DNA of 58,643 bases. Origin: Candidatus Halocynthiibacter alkanivorans (GTDB lineage: Bacteria; Pseudomonadota; Alphaproteobacteria; Rhodobacterales; Rhodobacteraceae). The translations under genes were made by a program, and so were the position numbers. The notes below the pieces were generated by a model. The model was not told where the DNA came from and did not search any database. It worked only from the letters and a program-made list of their open reading frames with translations. This document shows, piece by piece, positions 37,444-46,524 of the stretch. The stretch's first letter is position 1; each line of letters begins with the position of its first letter. The stretch is taken from the NCBI RefSeq assembly GCF_003333265.1, contig NZ_QOLB01000133.1, forward strand, positions 1 to 58,643. The letters are read 5' to 3'.

Positions 37444-38751
37444 ATGGAATACATTAAAAGTTCGGAAAATGATGGTGAGACTGAAAACAGGCAGGTTCGT
37501 CAAACGGTTGAAAAAATGTTGTCGAACATCCGCCAAAACGGTCCGGCCGCTGTCATTGAATATGCAAAGGTCCTGGACGGTTGGAACGGTGCCTTTGTAT
37601 TGTCGGAAGATAAAAAACAAAAATTGATCGCAAAGGTCACTGAGGCGGAGAAAAAGGACATCCGGTTCGCCCATGCCCAGGTGAAACGATTTGCCGAGGC
37701 CCAAAAACAAAGCCTGACCGAGTTTTCAATTGAAACCGAGCCAGGTGTCATTCTGGGCCAGCGGATCATACCGGTGTCCTGTGCCGGCTGTTATGTGCCA
37801 GGCGGACGATACGCGCATATTTCCTCTGCAATCATGAGTATCGCCACCGCAAAAGTGGCCGGTGTTTCCTTTATTATTGCGGCATCGCCACCGCAGGGGG
37901 ACGCCATTTCTCCCCAGGTCGCCTATGCAATGGATCTCGCCGGCGCCGACATGATTTTGGAAATGGGCGGTGTGCAGGCCATTGCGTCCATGGCGTTTGG
38001 ACTGTTCGGGGCCAGGCCCGCTGACATGCTTGTCGGACCTGGAAATGCCTATGTCGCTGAGGCAAAAAGGCTTCTGTTTGGGGACGTTGGCATCGATGTT
38101 TTTGCGGGTCCCACTGAAAGCGCCATAATTGCGGATGAGACCGCCGATCCGATGACGGTCGCGATTGATCTTGCCGGTCAGGCAGAACATGGCACCAATT
38201 CACCGGTTTGGTTGTTCACAACATCGCGCGAGCTGGCAGAGTCCGTGGCCCGTATCATGCCTGAAATTGTTAAAGAATATCCAAGTGGCAAAGTAATCGA
38301 CGCCGCCTGGCGGGATCATGGCGAGATCATTCTTTGTGACAGCCGCGAAGAGGTTTGCGAAATCTCGGACCGGTATGCCAGTGAACACCTGCAGGTCATC
38401 GCGAAAGACCTGGAGTGGTGGAAAGCACAGCTGAAAAATTATGGCTCTTTGTTCCTGGGCGAAGGTGCCAATGTCACCCATGGCGACAAATGCTCCGGTA
38501 CCAATCACATTTTGCCCACCAAAGGGGCCGCCCGTTATTCAGGTGGGCTTAATGTATTGAAATTTCTGAAGGTTCTGACCTGGCAGGAAATCAGCGAGGA
38601 GGCAAATCTGGAATTTAGCGCCGTCGCCTCCCGCCTCAGCCGGATGGAAGGCATGGATGGGCACGCCCGCAGCTGTGACTGGCGTCTGAAAAAGTACTTT
38701 CCGGAAAAAACATGGGATTTCACCGTCGCTGATCAGCCGCGTTATGACTGA
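37444..38751 (+). CDS. HpsN-like (histidinol dehydrogenase family) dehydrogenase
   Basis: This 435-residue enzyme belongs to the histidinol dehydrogenase superfamily. The zinc ligands Gln246, His249, Asp348 and His407 and the base pair Glu314-His315 are all present. The SCAGCYVPGGRYAH motif (112-125) is typical of the branch that includes sulfopropanediol 3-dehydrogenase HpsN, which oxidises 2,3-dihydroxypropane-1-sulfonate (DHPS) to sulfolactate. Placement beside taurine genes supports a sulfonate substrate. Substrate identity is inference; histidine biosynthesis is unlikely in this context. A PLP aminotransferase follows 67 bp downstream. Confidence 0.85.
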   Translation: MEYIKSSENDGETENRQVRQTVEKMLSNIRQNGPAAVIEYAKVLDGWNGAFVLSEDKKQKLIAKVTEAEKKDIRFAHAQVKRFAEAQKQSLTEFSIETEPGVILGQRIIPVSCAGCYVPGGRYAHISSAIMSIATAKVAGVSFIIAASPPQGDAISPQVAYAMDLAGADMILEMGGVQAIASMAFGLFGARPADMLVGPGNAYVAEAKRLLFGDVGIDVFAGPTESAIIADETADPMTVAIDLAGQAEHGTNSPVWLFTTSRELAESVARIMPEIVKEYPSGKVIDAAWRDHGEIILCDSREEVCEISDRYASEHLQVIAKDLEWWKAQLKNYGSLFLGEGANVTHGDKCSGTNHILPTKGAARYSGGLNVLKFLKVLTWQEISEEANLEFSAVASRLSRMEGMDGHARSCDWRLKKYFPEKTWDFTVADQPRYD

Positions 38752-38818
38752 GACCGGCTTGGTTTAAGTTTTTCCCCGGCCTGAATTTCACCTTTGGATG
38801 GCCATGAAGGAGAGTTTT

Positions 38819-40027
38819 ATGGAAATGTTTGCCAAAGCATTCACCCAACAAGAACCGATTTCTGAAGAAGCGATTGCCCAGGCGGTTGAGGTGATGCGCT
38901 CCGGCCGTCTCCACCGCTACAATACCGTCGATGGTGAACCGTCGGAAACCGCGCTGCTGGAAAAAGAATTTGCCGCTTATCTGGGGGTAAAATACAGCCT
39001 TGCCTGCGCGTCCGGCGGCTACGCGTTACACATCGCGTTGCGCGCCGCAGGAGTGCGCAACGGCGACGCCGTTTTGTGCAACGCATTTACCCTGTCACCG
39101 GTCCCGGGCGCCATCAACAACGCCGGCGGAGAGCCCGCCCTCGTCGGGACAAACACCGATTTCAAAATCGACATCGTGGATTTGCGCGCAAAGGCGGTCA
39201 CAAGCGGCGCGCACGTGCTGCTGCTGTCTCATATGCGCGGGCATATTGCTGATATGGACGCCGTCATGGAGATTTGTGACGAACACGGTATCGTATTGAT
39301 TGAAGATTGCGCCCACACGCTTGGGGCCCGCTGGAAGGGGCGCCCCAGTGGCAGTTTTGGCCAGATCGCATGTTTCAGCACCCAGTCCTATAAGCACTTA
39401 AACTCAGGCGAAGGTGGCTTTTTGACCACCAGTGATCCCGATATTATCGCAAGTGCCGTGCTCTATTCGGGCTCCTACATGCTGTATGAAAAACACCCTG
39501 ATATGCCAGCAAAAGAAGTGTTCTCAGAACGTCGGCTTGAGACACCAAACTATAGCGGCCGCATGGATAATTTGCGTGCCGCCATTCTGCGGGTACAGTT
39601 GCGTAGCCTGGATGAAAACTGCCACCGCTGGAACGAGCTTTACGCGGTGATTGAACAGGGGTTGCGGTCGCTTGCGGGAATTTCGCTGCCGTTCCGGCCT
39701 GCATACGAGGAGTTTGTTGGCAGTTCGGTTCAGTTTTCGCTGCCGGGCTGGCGACCACAGAAAATCTCATCCTTTATTACCGAATGCAGCACGCGCGGTG
39801 TGGACATAAAATGGTTCGGCGACAACGTCCCCCGGGGCTATACCAGTCGCTTTGAATCCTGGCATTACCTCTCGGACCAGGGGGATCTTGGCCAGACCAG
39901 CACCATTCTTGACGGGCTTTGCGACCTGCGTATCCCGCTGACCTTCGACCGGAAGGACTGCCAACAAATCGTGGCTGTCATAACGGAAGCGTTGTTGTGC
40001 ACCGAGGCAGCACATCCCTGCCTATGA
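38819..40027 (+). CDS. DegT/DnrJ/EryC1-type PLP aminotransferase
   Basis: From ATG 38819 (aaggag upstream) the protein has 402 residues of the DegT/StrS fold. The PLP lysine is in SYKHLNSGEGG (about 190). DCAHTLGA contributes the PLP aspartate (about 168), and HYNT-like RYNTVDGEPSETALLE opens the domain. Members usually transaminate sugars or small keto compounds. It lies between the HpsN-like dehydrogenase and tpa, so a sulfonate aldehyde or ketone is a possible substrate. It is distinct from Tpa. Confidence 0.86.
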   Translation: MEMFAKAFTQQEPISEEAIAQAVEVMRSGRLHRYNTVDGEPSETALLEKEFAAYLGVKYSLACASGGYALHIALRAAGVRNGDAVLCNAFTLSPVPGAINNAGGEPALVGTNTDFKIDIVDLRAKAVTSGAHVLLLSHMRGHIADMDAVMEICDEHGIVLIEDCAHTLGARWKGRPSGSFGQIACFSTQSYKHLNSGEGGFLTTSDPDIIASAVLYSGSYMLYEKHPDMPAKEVFSERRLETPNYSGRMDNLRAAILRVQLRSLDENCHRWNELYAVIEQGLRSLAGISLPFRPAYEEFVGSSVQFSLPGWRPQKISSFITECSTRGVDIKWFGDNVPRGYTSRFESWHYLSDQGDLGQTSTILDGLCDLRIPLTFDRKDCQQIVAVITEALLCTEAAHPCL

Positions 40028-40083
40028 GTTGATCGCCCGGGTCTGACTGTGCAGACGGTTCTGTCTCCTTGCGCAACGGCCTT

Positions 40084-40115
40084 CTGGCTCTATCGCATCT
40101 TCACACTGGCCCTAT
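40084..40115. promoter_or_regulatory. Candidate TauR operator upstream of tpa
   Basis: Two direct repeats, CTGGCTCTAT (40084-40093) and CTGGCCCTAT (40106-40115), lie 22 bp apart, ending 92 bp before tpa. As I recall, the TauR site of Rhodobacter capsulatus has direct repeats of the form CTGGACYTAA. Confidence 0.6.
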
Positions 40116-40207
40116 TGGGCCGGGGTCATCCCATGTTGTCATATTGAAAAAGCCAAAGCGAAAATCGCGCCAAACCCGCCCCACCACAGCAATAAGGAAA
40201 ATTGATC

Positions 40208-41590
40208 ATGAACATCGGCTTATCCAGCAATGACCTCACCGATGTCATCGAATCAGATCGCGCCCATGTGTGGCATCACCTGATTCAGCACAAATCATTT
40301 GAAACCAATGATCCCCGGATCATGGTCGAAGGCAAGGGCATGCGGGTGTGGGACGCCCGCGGCAAGGAACACCTTGATGGGGTGTCCGGCGCTGTCTGGA
40401 CCGTCAATGTCGGCTACGGGCGCGAATCCATCGCCAATGCCGTGCGCGACCAGTTGCTGAAGATGAACTATTTCGCCCAGACCGCCGGATCTGTCCCCGG
40501 GTCCCTTTTTGCCAAACGCCTGCTTGAAAAGATGCCGGGTCTCAGCCGGGTCTATTATTCAAACTCCGGCTCTGAGGCGAATGAAAAAGTTTTCAAAATG
40601 GTGCGCCAGATCAGCCATCGTCACCATGGCGGCAAAAAATCAAAGATCCTCTATCGCGAACGCGACTATCACGGCACCACCATTGCCTGTCTTTCAGCGG
40701 GTGGCCAGGAGGAGCGCAACGCGCAATATGGCCCCTACACGCCGGGTTTTGTCAAAGTTCCTCATTGCCTGGAATACCGCAATCAGTTCCCGGAGGCCGC
40801 CGACTACGGCATCGCTGCCGCCAATGCGATTGAAGAGGTGATCCTGCGCGAGGGCCCCGATACCATCGGCGCAATCTGCCTGGAACCCGTCACAGCAGGG
40901 GGCGGTGTGATCACCCCACCTGAAGGATACTGGGAACGGGTTCAGGAAATCTGCACCAGGTACAACATCCTGATCCATATTGACGAGGTTGTTTGTGGCG
41001 TGGGGCGCACCGGGGAATGGTTTGGCTATCAGCATTATGGCATCAAACCGGATTTTGTGACGATGGCCAAAGGTGTTGCCTCAGGCTACGCCGCGATTTC
41101 CTGCACGGTGACAACAGAAGCGGTGTTTGAGCAGTTCAAAGACGCCCCAGATGATCCAATGAGCCATTTCCGCGACATTTCAACTTTTGGTGGCTGCACC
41201 GCAGGGCCGGCAGCGGCGCTTGAAAATATGCGCATCATTGAGGACGAAGGCCTGCTGGAAAATACAAGGCTCATGGGGAAGCGCACCGTCGACAATCTCA
41301 ACGCACTGATGGACAAGCACAAAGTCATCGGTGACGTGCGCGGCAAAGGCCTGTTTTGCGGCGCCGAACTGGTCACCGACCGCGCCACCAAAGAACCGAT
41401 GGATGAAAAGCGGGTTCAGGCGGTGGTTGCCGACTGCATGGCACAGGGCGTGATCATCGGCGCCACCAACCGCTCGCTTCCTGGCTTTAACAACACGCTC
41501 TGTCTCAGCCCGGCGCTGATCGCCACCGCCGATGATATCGACCAGATTACAGATGCGATTGATGGAGCGCTGACGCGGGTGTTTTCCTGA
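40208..41590 (+). CDS. tpa: Taurine:pyruvate aminotransferase
   Basis: Tpa transfers the amino group of taurine to pyruvate, giving sulfoacetaldehyde and alanine. The 460-residue class III aminotransferase shows WTVNVGYGRESIA, YYSNSGSEANEKVFKMVRQ, LYRERDYHGTT, the PLP Asp in LIHIDEVVCGVGRTGEW and the PLP lysine in TMAKGVASGYAA. ATG 40208 (aagga 10 bases upstream) was preferred to a TTG two codons earlier. It is the first of the core taurine genes, before tauR and xsc. Confidence 0.92.
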   Translation: MNIGLSSNDLTDVIESDRAHVWHHLIQHKSFETNDPRIMVEGKGMRVWDARGKEHLDGVSGAVWTVNVGYGRESIANAVRDQLLKMNYFAQTAGSVPGSLFAKRLLEKMPGLSRVYYSNSGSEANEKVFKMVRQISHRHHGGKKSKILYRERDYHGTTIACLSAGGQEERNAQYGPYTPGFVKVPHCLEYRNQFPEAADYGIAAANAIEEVILREGPDTIGAICLEPVTAGGGVITPPEGYWERVQEICTRYNILIHIDEVVCGVGRTGEWFGYQHYGIKPDFVTMAKGVASGYAAISCTVTTEAVFEQFKDAPDDPMSHFRDISTFGGCTAGPAAALENMRIIEDEGLLENTRLMGKRTVDNLNALMDKHKVIGDVRGKGLFCGAELVTDRATKEPMDEKRVQAVVADCMAQGVIIGATNRSLPGFNNTLCLSPALIATADDIDQITDAIDGALTRVFS

Positions 41591-41715
41591 TCCGAGCACC
41601 TTCGAAACGGCACAGGGCGGCGTAATCCAGGTCGCCCTTTGTCGCCCGAAACCTGCGCCGGGCAACGGGGCTTCGTTTTGCACCGCGTCCTGACAGAGCC
41701 TGTCGGCAGAACGTA

Positions 41716-41792
41716 CTGGAATTATTTTGCACGATACGCAGCTGTATTTATGTGTGGCATCCTGGCGAACCCGGCCCTAATCTTAGGTCCAG
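41716..41792. promoter_or_regulatory. Candidate TauR sites upstream of tauR
   Basis: ttaggtccag (41783-41792) is the exact reverse complement of CTGGACCTAA, 24 bp before the tauR start, and matches the TauR consensus as I remember it. A weaker CTGGAATTAT lies at 41716-41725 on the other strand. They may mediate autoregulation. Confidence 0.5.
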
Positions 41793-41816
41793 ATCACCTC
41801 GCCCATAAGGCCAATC

Positions 41817-43289
41817 ATGCATATCGCTGAAGAAACATTCTTTTTGGACCCCTCCTTTGAGGGCACATTGCAACAGCAAATCCAGCGGATGGTGACGCAG
41901 GGTATTTTGACGGGACGGTTCCGCGCGGGCCAAAAGCTCCCCTCCAGCCGCAAACTGGCCCTTCGCCTCGGGATCAGCCGGATCACAGTGACACTGGCCT
42001 ATACTGAGTTGCTGGCCGGGGATTATCTGACTGCACGCGGACGCTCGGGCTATTATGTGTCCGCAACAGCGCCCCGCCCGCCTGAACTGGCGCTGCCACA
42101 GGCCAGAGAACATGACACCGTTGACTGGAACCGGGCCATTGGCCAGCGGTTTTCCGGCGCGCGCACCATAACCCGCCCGCCCGACTGGCGCAGCTATCCA
42201 TACCCGTTCATCTATGGGCAGGCGGATGCGTCACTGTTTGATCACCAGAACTGGCGGCAATGTGCATTGCAGGCGCTGGGTCAGCGCGATTTTGAGGCTA
42301 TGACAAGTGATTATTACGAACGCGACGACCCAAAACTGATCGAGTTCATCGCCCGTCACATCCTGCCCCGTCGCGGTATCAACGCGCGCCCACAGGAAAT
42401 CATGCTGACTTTGGGGGCGCAAAATGCCCTGTGGCTGAGCGCGCAGGTCCTGTTGACTCAGCGACGCACCGCAGCGATTGAAAACCCCTGTTTTCAGGGC
42501 CTGCGGGACATCCTCATCCAGACGCGCTGCAAACTGACCAGTGTCGACGTTGATGAAGACGGGCTGCCACCTGATCGCTTGCCGGCCGGGGTCGACGTGG
42601 TGTTTACCACCCCCAGCCACCATTGCCCCACCAATGCCACCATGCCACTGGAGCGACGCAACGCGTTGCTGGCGCTGGCCGCCAGGAATGATTTCATACT
42701 GGTCGAGGATGACTATGAATTTGAGATGTCCTTTCTCACCCCCCCGTCTCCGGCGCTGAAATCCCTGGATAAAGACGGCCGCGTGGTCTACATCGGCTCG
42801 TTTTCAAAGTCGTTGTTTCCGGGACTGCGGCTGGGTTATCTGGTGGGCTCGGAACCTTTCATCAACGAGGTACGCGCCCTGCGTGCCACCGTTTTGCGCC
42901 ACCCGCCGGGTCATATTCAGCGCACCGTGGCCTATTTCCTGTCGCTGGGCCATTATGACGCCCTGGTCACCCGCATGGGGCAGGCCTATAAACGGCGGCG
43001 CGCGACCATGGACAGCGCCATTCGCGAGCACGGGCTGACCATTGCCGGCGGCGATGTAAATGGTGGCTCCAGTTTCTGGATGAAGACCCCGGAACATGTG
43101 GACACGTCGCATCTGGCGCAGGAGCTTGCATCCAAAGGCGTGCTGATCGAACCAGGGCGCGTATTCTTTGACCAGTCGGGCGGCCCGAACAATTATTACC
43201 GGCTGGCCTATTCCTCGATTCCGTCCCGCAAAATCTCCGCTGGCATCGCCCTGATTGCCCAGGCCCTGCGTGAAACTGGACCTGGTTAG
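41817..43289 (+). CDS. tauR: Taurine catabolism regulator TauR (MocR type)
   Basis: TauR is a MocR-type GntR regulator that activates taurine genes. The 490-residue protein has an N-terminal winged helix (about 14-76, LPSSRKLALRLGISRITVTLAYTELLAGDYL) and an aminotransferase-like domain (about 100-485). In this domain the PLP lysine is in GSFSKSLFPGLRLGYL and the PLP-contact Asp in LVEDDYEFEM. It sits between tpa and xsc, the normal place, with likely operators before each. Activation by a taurine-PLP adduct is the family expectation. Confidence 0.92.
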   Translation: MHIAEETFFLDPSFEGTLQQQIQRMVTQGILTGRFRAGQKLPSSRKLALRLGISRITVTLAYTELLAGDYLTARGRSGYYVSATAPRPPELALPQAREHDTVDWNRAIGQRFSGARTITRPPDWRSYPYPFIYGQADASLFDHQNWRQCALQALGQRDFEAMTSDYYERDDPKLIEFIARHILPRRGINARPQEIMLTLGAQNALWLSAQVLLTQRRTAAIENPCFQGLRDILIQTRCKLTSVDVDEDGLPPDRLPAGVDVVFTTPSHHCPTNATMPLERRNALLALAARNDFILVEDDYEFEMSFLTPPSPALKSLDKDGRVVYIGSFSKSLFPGLRLGYLVGSEPFINEVRALRATVLRHPPGHIQRTVAYFLSLGHYDALVTRMGQAYKRRRATMDSAIREHGLTIAGGDVNGGSSFWMKTPEHVDTSHLAQELASKGVLIEPGRVFFDQSGGPNNYYRLAYSSIPSRKISAGIALIAQALRETGPG

Positions 43290-43308
43290 CCGACATAACT
43301 GGCCCTAT
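43276..43308. promoter_or_regulatory. Candidate TauR operator upstream of xsc
   Basis: CTGGACCTGG (43276-43285) and CTGGCCCTAT (43299-43308) are 23 bp apart, ending 86 bp before xsc. Spacing and distance match the pair before tpa. The second repeat is identical to the second repeat there. The first overlaps the tauR 3' end. Confidence 0.6.
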
Positions 43309-43394
43309 CTGACAGCCCGGTCGCCGGAGTAAACTATAGCGGAGCGCTGCGACCATAACCATGGCGTCAGCTACATACCCCCGGGAGCACACCT

Positions 43395-45173
43395 ATGAAA
43401 ATGACCACCGAAGAGGCCTTTGTAAAAGTTCTGCAAATGCATGGTATTGATAACGCATTCGGGATTATCGGTTCGGCGATGATGCCGATTTCTGATCTGT
43501 TTCCGGTGGCAGGCATCACCTTCTGGGACTGCGCCCATGAATACAGTGCCGGCATGATGGCTGACGGCTACAGCCGCACCTCCGGCAAAATGTCGATGAT
43601 GGTGGCCCAGAACGGCCCCGGCATCACCAACTTTGTCACCCCGGTGAAAACAGCGTACTGGAACCACACGCCGCTGCTGCTGGTCACGCCGCAGGCGGCC
43701 AACAAGACCATCGGACAGGGCGGTTTTCAGGAAGTCGAACAGATGAAACTGTTTGAAGACATGGTCGCCTATCAGGAAGAAGTCCGCGACCCGAGCCGCA
43801 TCGCCGAAGTGCTGAACCGGGTGATCCTGCAGGCCAAACGCGCCAGCGCGCCGGCTCAGATCAACATCCCTCGCGATTACTGGACTCAGGTCATCGACAT
43901 CGACCTGCCGGCGATCGTCGAATTTGAACGCCCGGCGGGGGGCGATGAGGCCATCAAGGCCGCAGCTGAGTTGCTGTCCAACGCCAAATTTCCGGTGATC
44001 CTGAATGGAGCGGGCGTGGTGATCGGCGGCGCCATTCCGGCGTCAATGGCGCTGGCGGAACGGCTCGATGCACCGGTGTGTTGTGGTTATCAGCACAATG
44101 ACGCCTTTCCCGGCAGCCACCCGCTGTTTGCCGGCCCGCTGGGCTATAACGGCTCTAAGGCAGGCATGGAGCTGATCGCCAAAGCCGATGTGGTTCTGGC
44201 GCTCGGCTCACGGCTGAACCCATTTTCCACCCTGCCCGGATATGGCATTGATTACTGGCCCTCTGAGGCCGCGATCATTCAGGTCGATATGAACCCGGAT
44301 CGTATAGGTCTGACCAAAAAGGTCACTGTCGGCATCGCCGGAGATGCCAAAAAAGTTGCCAGCGCCATTCTTGAACAACTGTCCGGTTCGGCTGGCGACA
44401 CTGACCGCGAAGCACGCAAGAATACCATCGCGCAGACCAAGTCCGCATGGGCACAACAGCTCAGCTCTATGGACCATGAGGACGACGATCCCGGCACCAC
44501 CTGGAATGAACGCGCCCGCACCGCCAAACCCGAGTGGATGTCGCCGCGCATGGCCTGGCGTGCGATCCAGCCGGCGCTTCCCAAAGGGGTGATCATCAGC
44601 TCAGATATCGGCAACAACTGCGCCATCGGCAATGCCTACCCCACATTTGAGGCGGGCCGGAAATACCTGGCGCCAGGGCTGTTTGGTCCCTGTGGTTATG
44701 GTTTCCCGTCAATTATGGGCGCCAAGATTGCCAATCCTGACACCCCTGTTGTGGGTTTTGCCGGCGACGGTGCATTTGGCATTTCGATGAACGAGATGAC
44801 AGCGATCGGGCGCGAAGAATGGCCGGCAATGACGATGGTCATTTTCCGCAACTATCAGTGGGGCGCCGAAAAGCGCAATACAACGCTTTGGTATGACGAC
44901 AACTTCGTCGGCACTGAGCTGAACACAGAAGTGAACTATGCCGGCATCGCCCAGGCCTGCGGTCTGGTTGGGGTGCAGGTCACCACAATGGAAGATCTGA
45001 CCGAAGTGCTGAATGGCGCGATCAGAGCGCAGATGGAAAATGGCACTACGACCTTCATCGAAGTCATTCTGAATCAGGAACTTGGCGAACCATTCCGCCG
45101 GGATGCTATGAAAGCGCCTGTTGCCGTTGCCGGCATCAGTGCGGCAGACATGCGCCCGCAGCCGGGGGCCTGA
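43395..45173 (+). CDS. xsc: Sulfoacetaldehyde acetyltransferase
   Basis: Xsc is a thiamine-diphosphate enzyme that splits sulfoacetaldehyde with phosphate into acetyl phosphate and sulfite. The 592-residue protein shows MTTEEAFVKVLQMHGIDNAFGIIGSAMMP, CAHEYSAGMMADGYSR, VAQNGPGITNFVTPVKTAYWNHTPLL, and the diphosphate motif GFAGDGAFG followed by FRNYQWGAEKRN. These fit Xsc and not generic acetolactate synthase. The end abuts ackA with no gap (stop TGA directly followed by ATG), so acetyl phosphate goes straight to AckA. Confidence 0.95.
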   Translation: MKMTTEEAFVKVLQMHGIDNAFGIIGSAMMPISDLFPVAGITFWDCAHEYSAGMMADGYSRTSGKMSMMVAQNGPGITNFVTPVKTAYWNHTPLLLVTPQAANKTIGQGGFQEVEQMKLFEDMVAYQEEVRDPSRIAEVLNRVILQAKRASAPAQINIPRDYWTQVIDIDLPAIVEFERPAGGDEAIKAAAELLSNAKFPVILNGAGVVIGGAIPASMALAERLDAPVCCGYQHNDAFPGSHPLFAGPLGYNGSKAGMELIAKADVVLALGSRLNPFSTLPGYGIDYWPSEAAIIQVDMNPDRIGLTKKVTVGIAGDAKKVASAILEQLSGSAGDTDREARKNTIAQTKSAWAQQLSSMDHEDDDPGTTWNERARTAKPEWMSPRMAWRAIQPALPKGVIISSDIGNNCAIGNAYPTFEAGRKYLAPGLFGPCGYGFPSIMGAKIANPDTPVVGFAGDGAFGISMNEMTAIGREEWPAMTMVIFRNYQWGAEKRNTTLWYDDNFVGTELNTEVNYAGIAQACGLVGVQVTTMEDLTEVLNGAIRAQMENGTTTFIEVILNQELGEPFRRDAMKAPVAVAGISAADMRPQPGA

Positions 45174-46361
45174 ATGACACTGCGGCAGGACCAAAGCAGC
45201 GGCGACATTCTTGTCCTCAATGCCGGGTCCTCCTCGATCAAGTTCGCGCTTTTTGACAGCGCTCTTGGGCAAAAACTGTCAGGCGCCGTCACCGAGATCG
45301 GCGGCGCCTCACGGCTACAGATCGGTAAAGATGCCCGCAGCGTGGCCCTTTGCGACCATCATGCGGCCCTGAGCGCCATCCTCAGCGCGCTGAAGGAACG
45401 CGGCACCTCGCTGACGGATCTGCGCGCCGCGGCACATCGTGTGGTGCATGGTGGGTGGAAACTGACGCAACCCGTTCACATAACACCGGAGATCCTGGCC
45501 GAGATCGCGTCCTGTACCCCGCTCGCCCCCTTGCACAATCCGCATAATCTGGCGGCCATTGAGGCGCTTGCGACTCTCGCGCCTGAGCTGCCGCAATACG
45601 CCAGTTTTGATACATCATTTCACGCCACCAACCCCGAGGTCGCCACCCGCTACGCCATTCCGAAAGCCCTGGAGGCCAGGGGCATCCGCCGCTACGGGTT
45701 TCATGGTCTGAGTTATGCCAGCCTGACGCAGGACCTGCCCAGGATCAGCGGTCAGAAACTGCCTGCGCGCCTGTTGGCATTTCACCTGGGAAACGGGGCC
45801 AGCATCTGCGCGGTAAAAGACGGGAAGTCCGTCGCAACAACAATGGGTTACTCGCCACTTGATGGTCTGACGATGGGCACCAGATCGGGCGGCATTGATG
45901 CCAATGCCGTGCTGCGGCTGGTAAAGGACTACGGACAGGAAAAAACCGGTGCTATGCTGAACAATGAAAGCGGGCTTCTGGGCCTGTCGGGCGGAATATC
46001 AGACATGCGGCAGCTGATTCTGGACGGCTCTGAAGACTGTCGCTTCGCGGTGGATCACTTTTGTTATTGGGCGGTGCGCCACGCGGGCAGCCTGATTGCG
46101 GCACTGCAAGGGCTGGACGCCATCGCTTTCACCGGCGGCATTGGCGAAAATGCAGCCGCTGTGCGCGCCAATATCCTGCAATCGCTTGGCTGGATCGGGG
46201 TGGAGACGGATTTGGGGGCCAATGAACGTGGTGAGCACCAGCTGCACACAGACACGTCAGCGGTTCAGATCTGGGTCGTACCAGCCCGGGAAGAACACAT
46301 GATCGCGCGGAATGCGTTGCGGTTGATGGAATTTACCCCGGGATCCAAATCTGAGCCATAG
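45174..46361 (+). CDS. ackA: Acetate kinase
   Basis: The 395-residue protein starts MTLRQDQSS and shows LNAGSSSIKFALFD, HRVVHGG, the RRYGFHGLSY motif and the phosphate loop FHLGNGASI, followed by STMGYSPLDGLTMGTRSG-type sequence (TTMGYSPLDG here) and FTGGIGENA. AckA transfers phosphate from acetyl phosphate to ADP. Most xsc loci instead have phosphotransacetylase next to xsc, so energy is conserved here as ATP with acetate as product. Translation is probably coupled to xsc. Confidence 0.94.
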   Translation: MTLRQDQSSGDILVLNAGSSSIKFALFDSALGQKLSGAVTEIGGASRLQIGKDARSVALCDHHAALSAILSALKERGTSLTDLRAAAHRVVHGGWKLTQPVHITPEILAEIASCTPLAPLHNPHNLAAIEALATLAPELPQYASFDTSFHATNPEVATRYAIPKALEARGIRRYGFHGLSYASLTQDLPRISGQKLPARLLAFHLGNGASICAVKDGKSVATTMGYSPLDGLTMGTRSGGIDANAVLRLVKDYGQEKTGAMLNNESGLLGLSGGISDMRQLILDGSEDCRFAVDHFCYWAVRHAGSLIAALQGLDAIAFTGGIGENAAAVRANILQSLGWIGVETDLGANERGEHQLHTDTSAVQIWVVPAREEHMIARNALRLMEFTPGSKSEP

Positions 46362-46384
46362 CCAGCATCGCTGCGGTCGCTGCC

Positions 46385-46433
46385 GTCGCCTGTCGCCTGT
46401 CGCCTGTAGCCTGTAGCCTGTAGCCTGTAGCCG
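46385..46433. repeat. Heptanucleotide tandem array
   Basis: Seven units of seven bases: three gtcgcct, then three gtagcct, then a last gtagccg. The block begins 23 bp after the ackA stop. It carries no open coding frame of its own. The clean switch from one unit type to the other suggests expansion by slippage. Confidence 0.93.
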
Positions 46434-46524
46434 CAATGATGTTCTCATCCGATGGCTCTGTGCAAACCTGTTTGGATTTGCACGTGTAAGATGTGCCCTG
46501 GCCGTCTCCCCCGAGCGTCCTCGT

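Noticed and set aside
41614-41638. Terminator after tpa
   Set aside because: An agggcg/cgccct stem exists but with a long loop and no real T-run; too weak to call.
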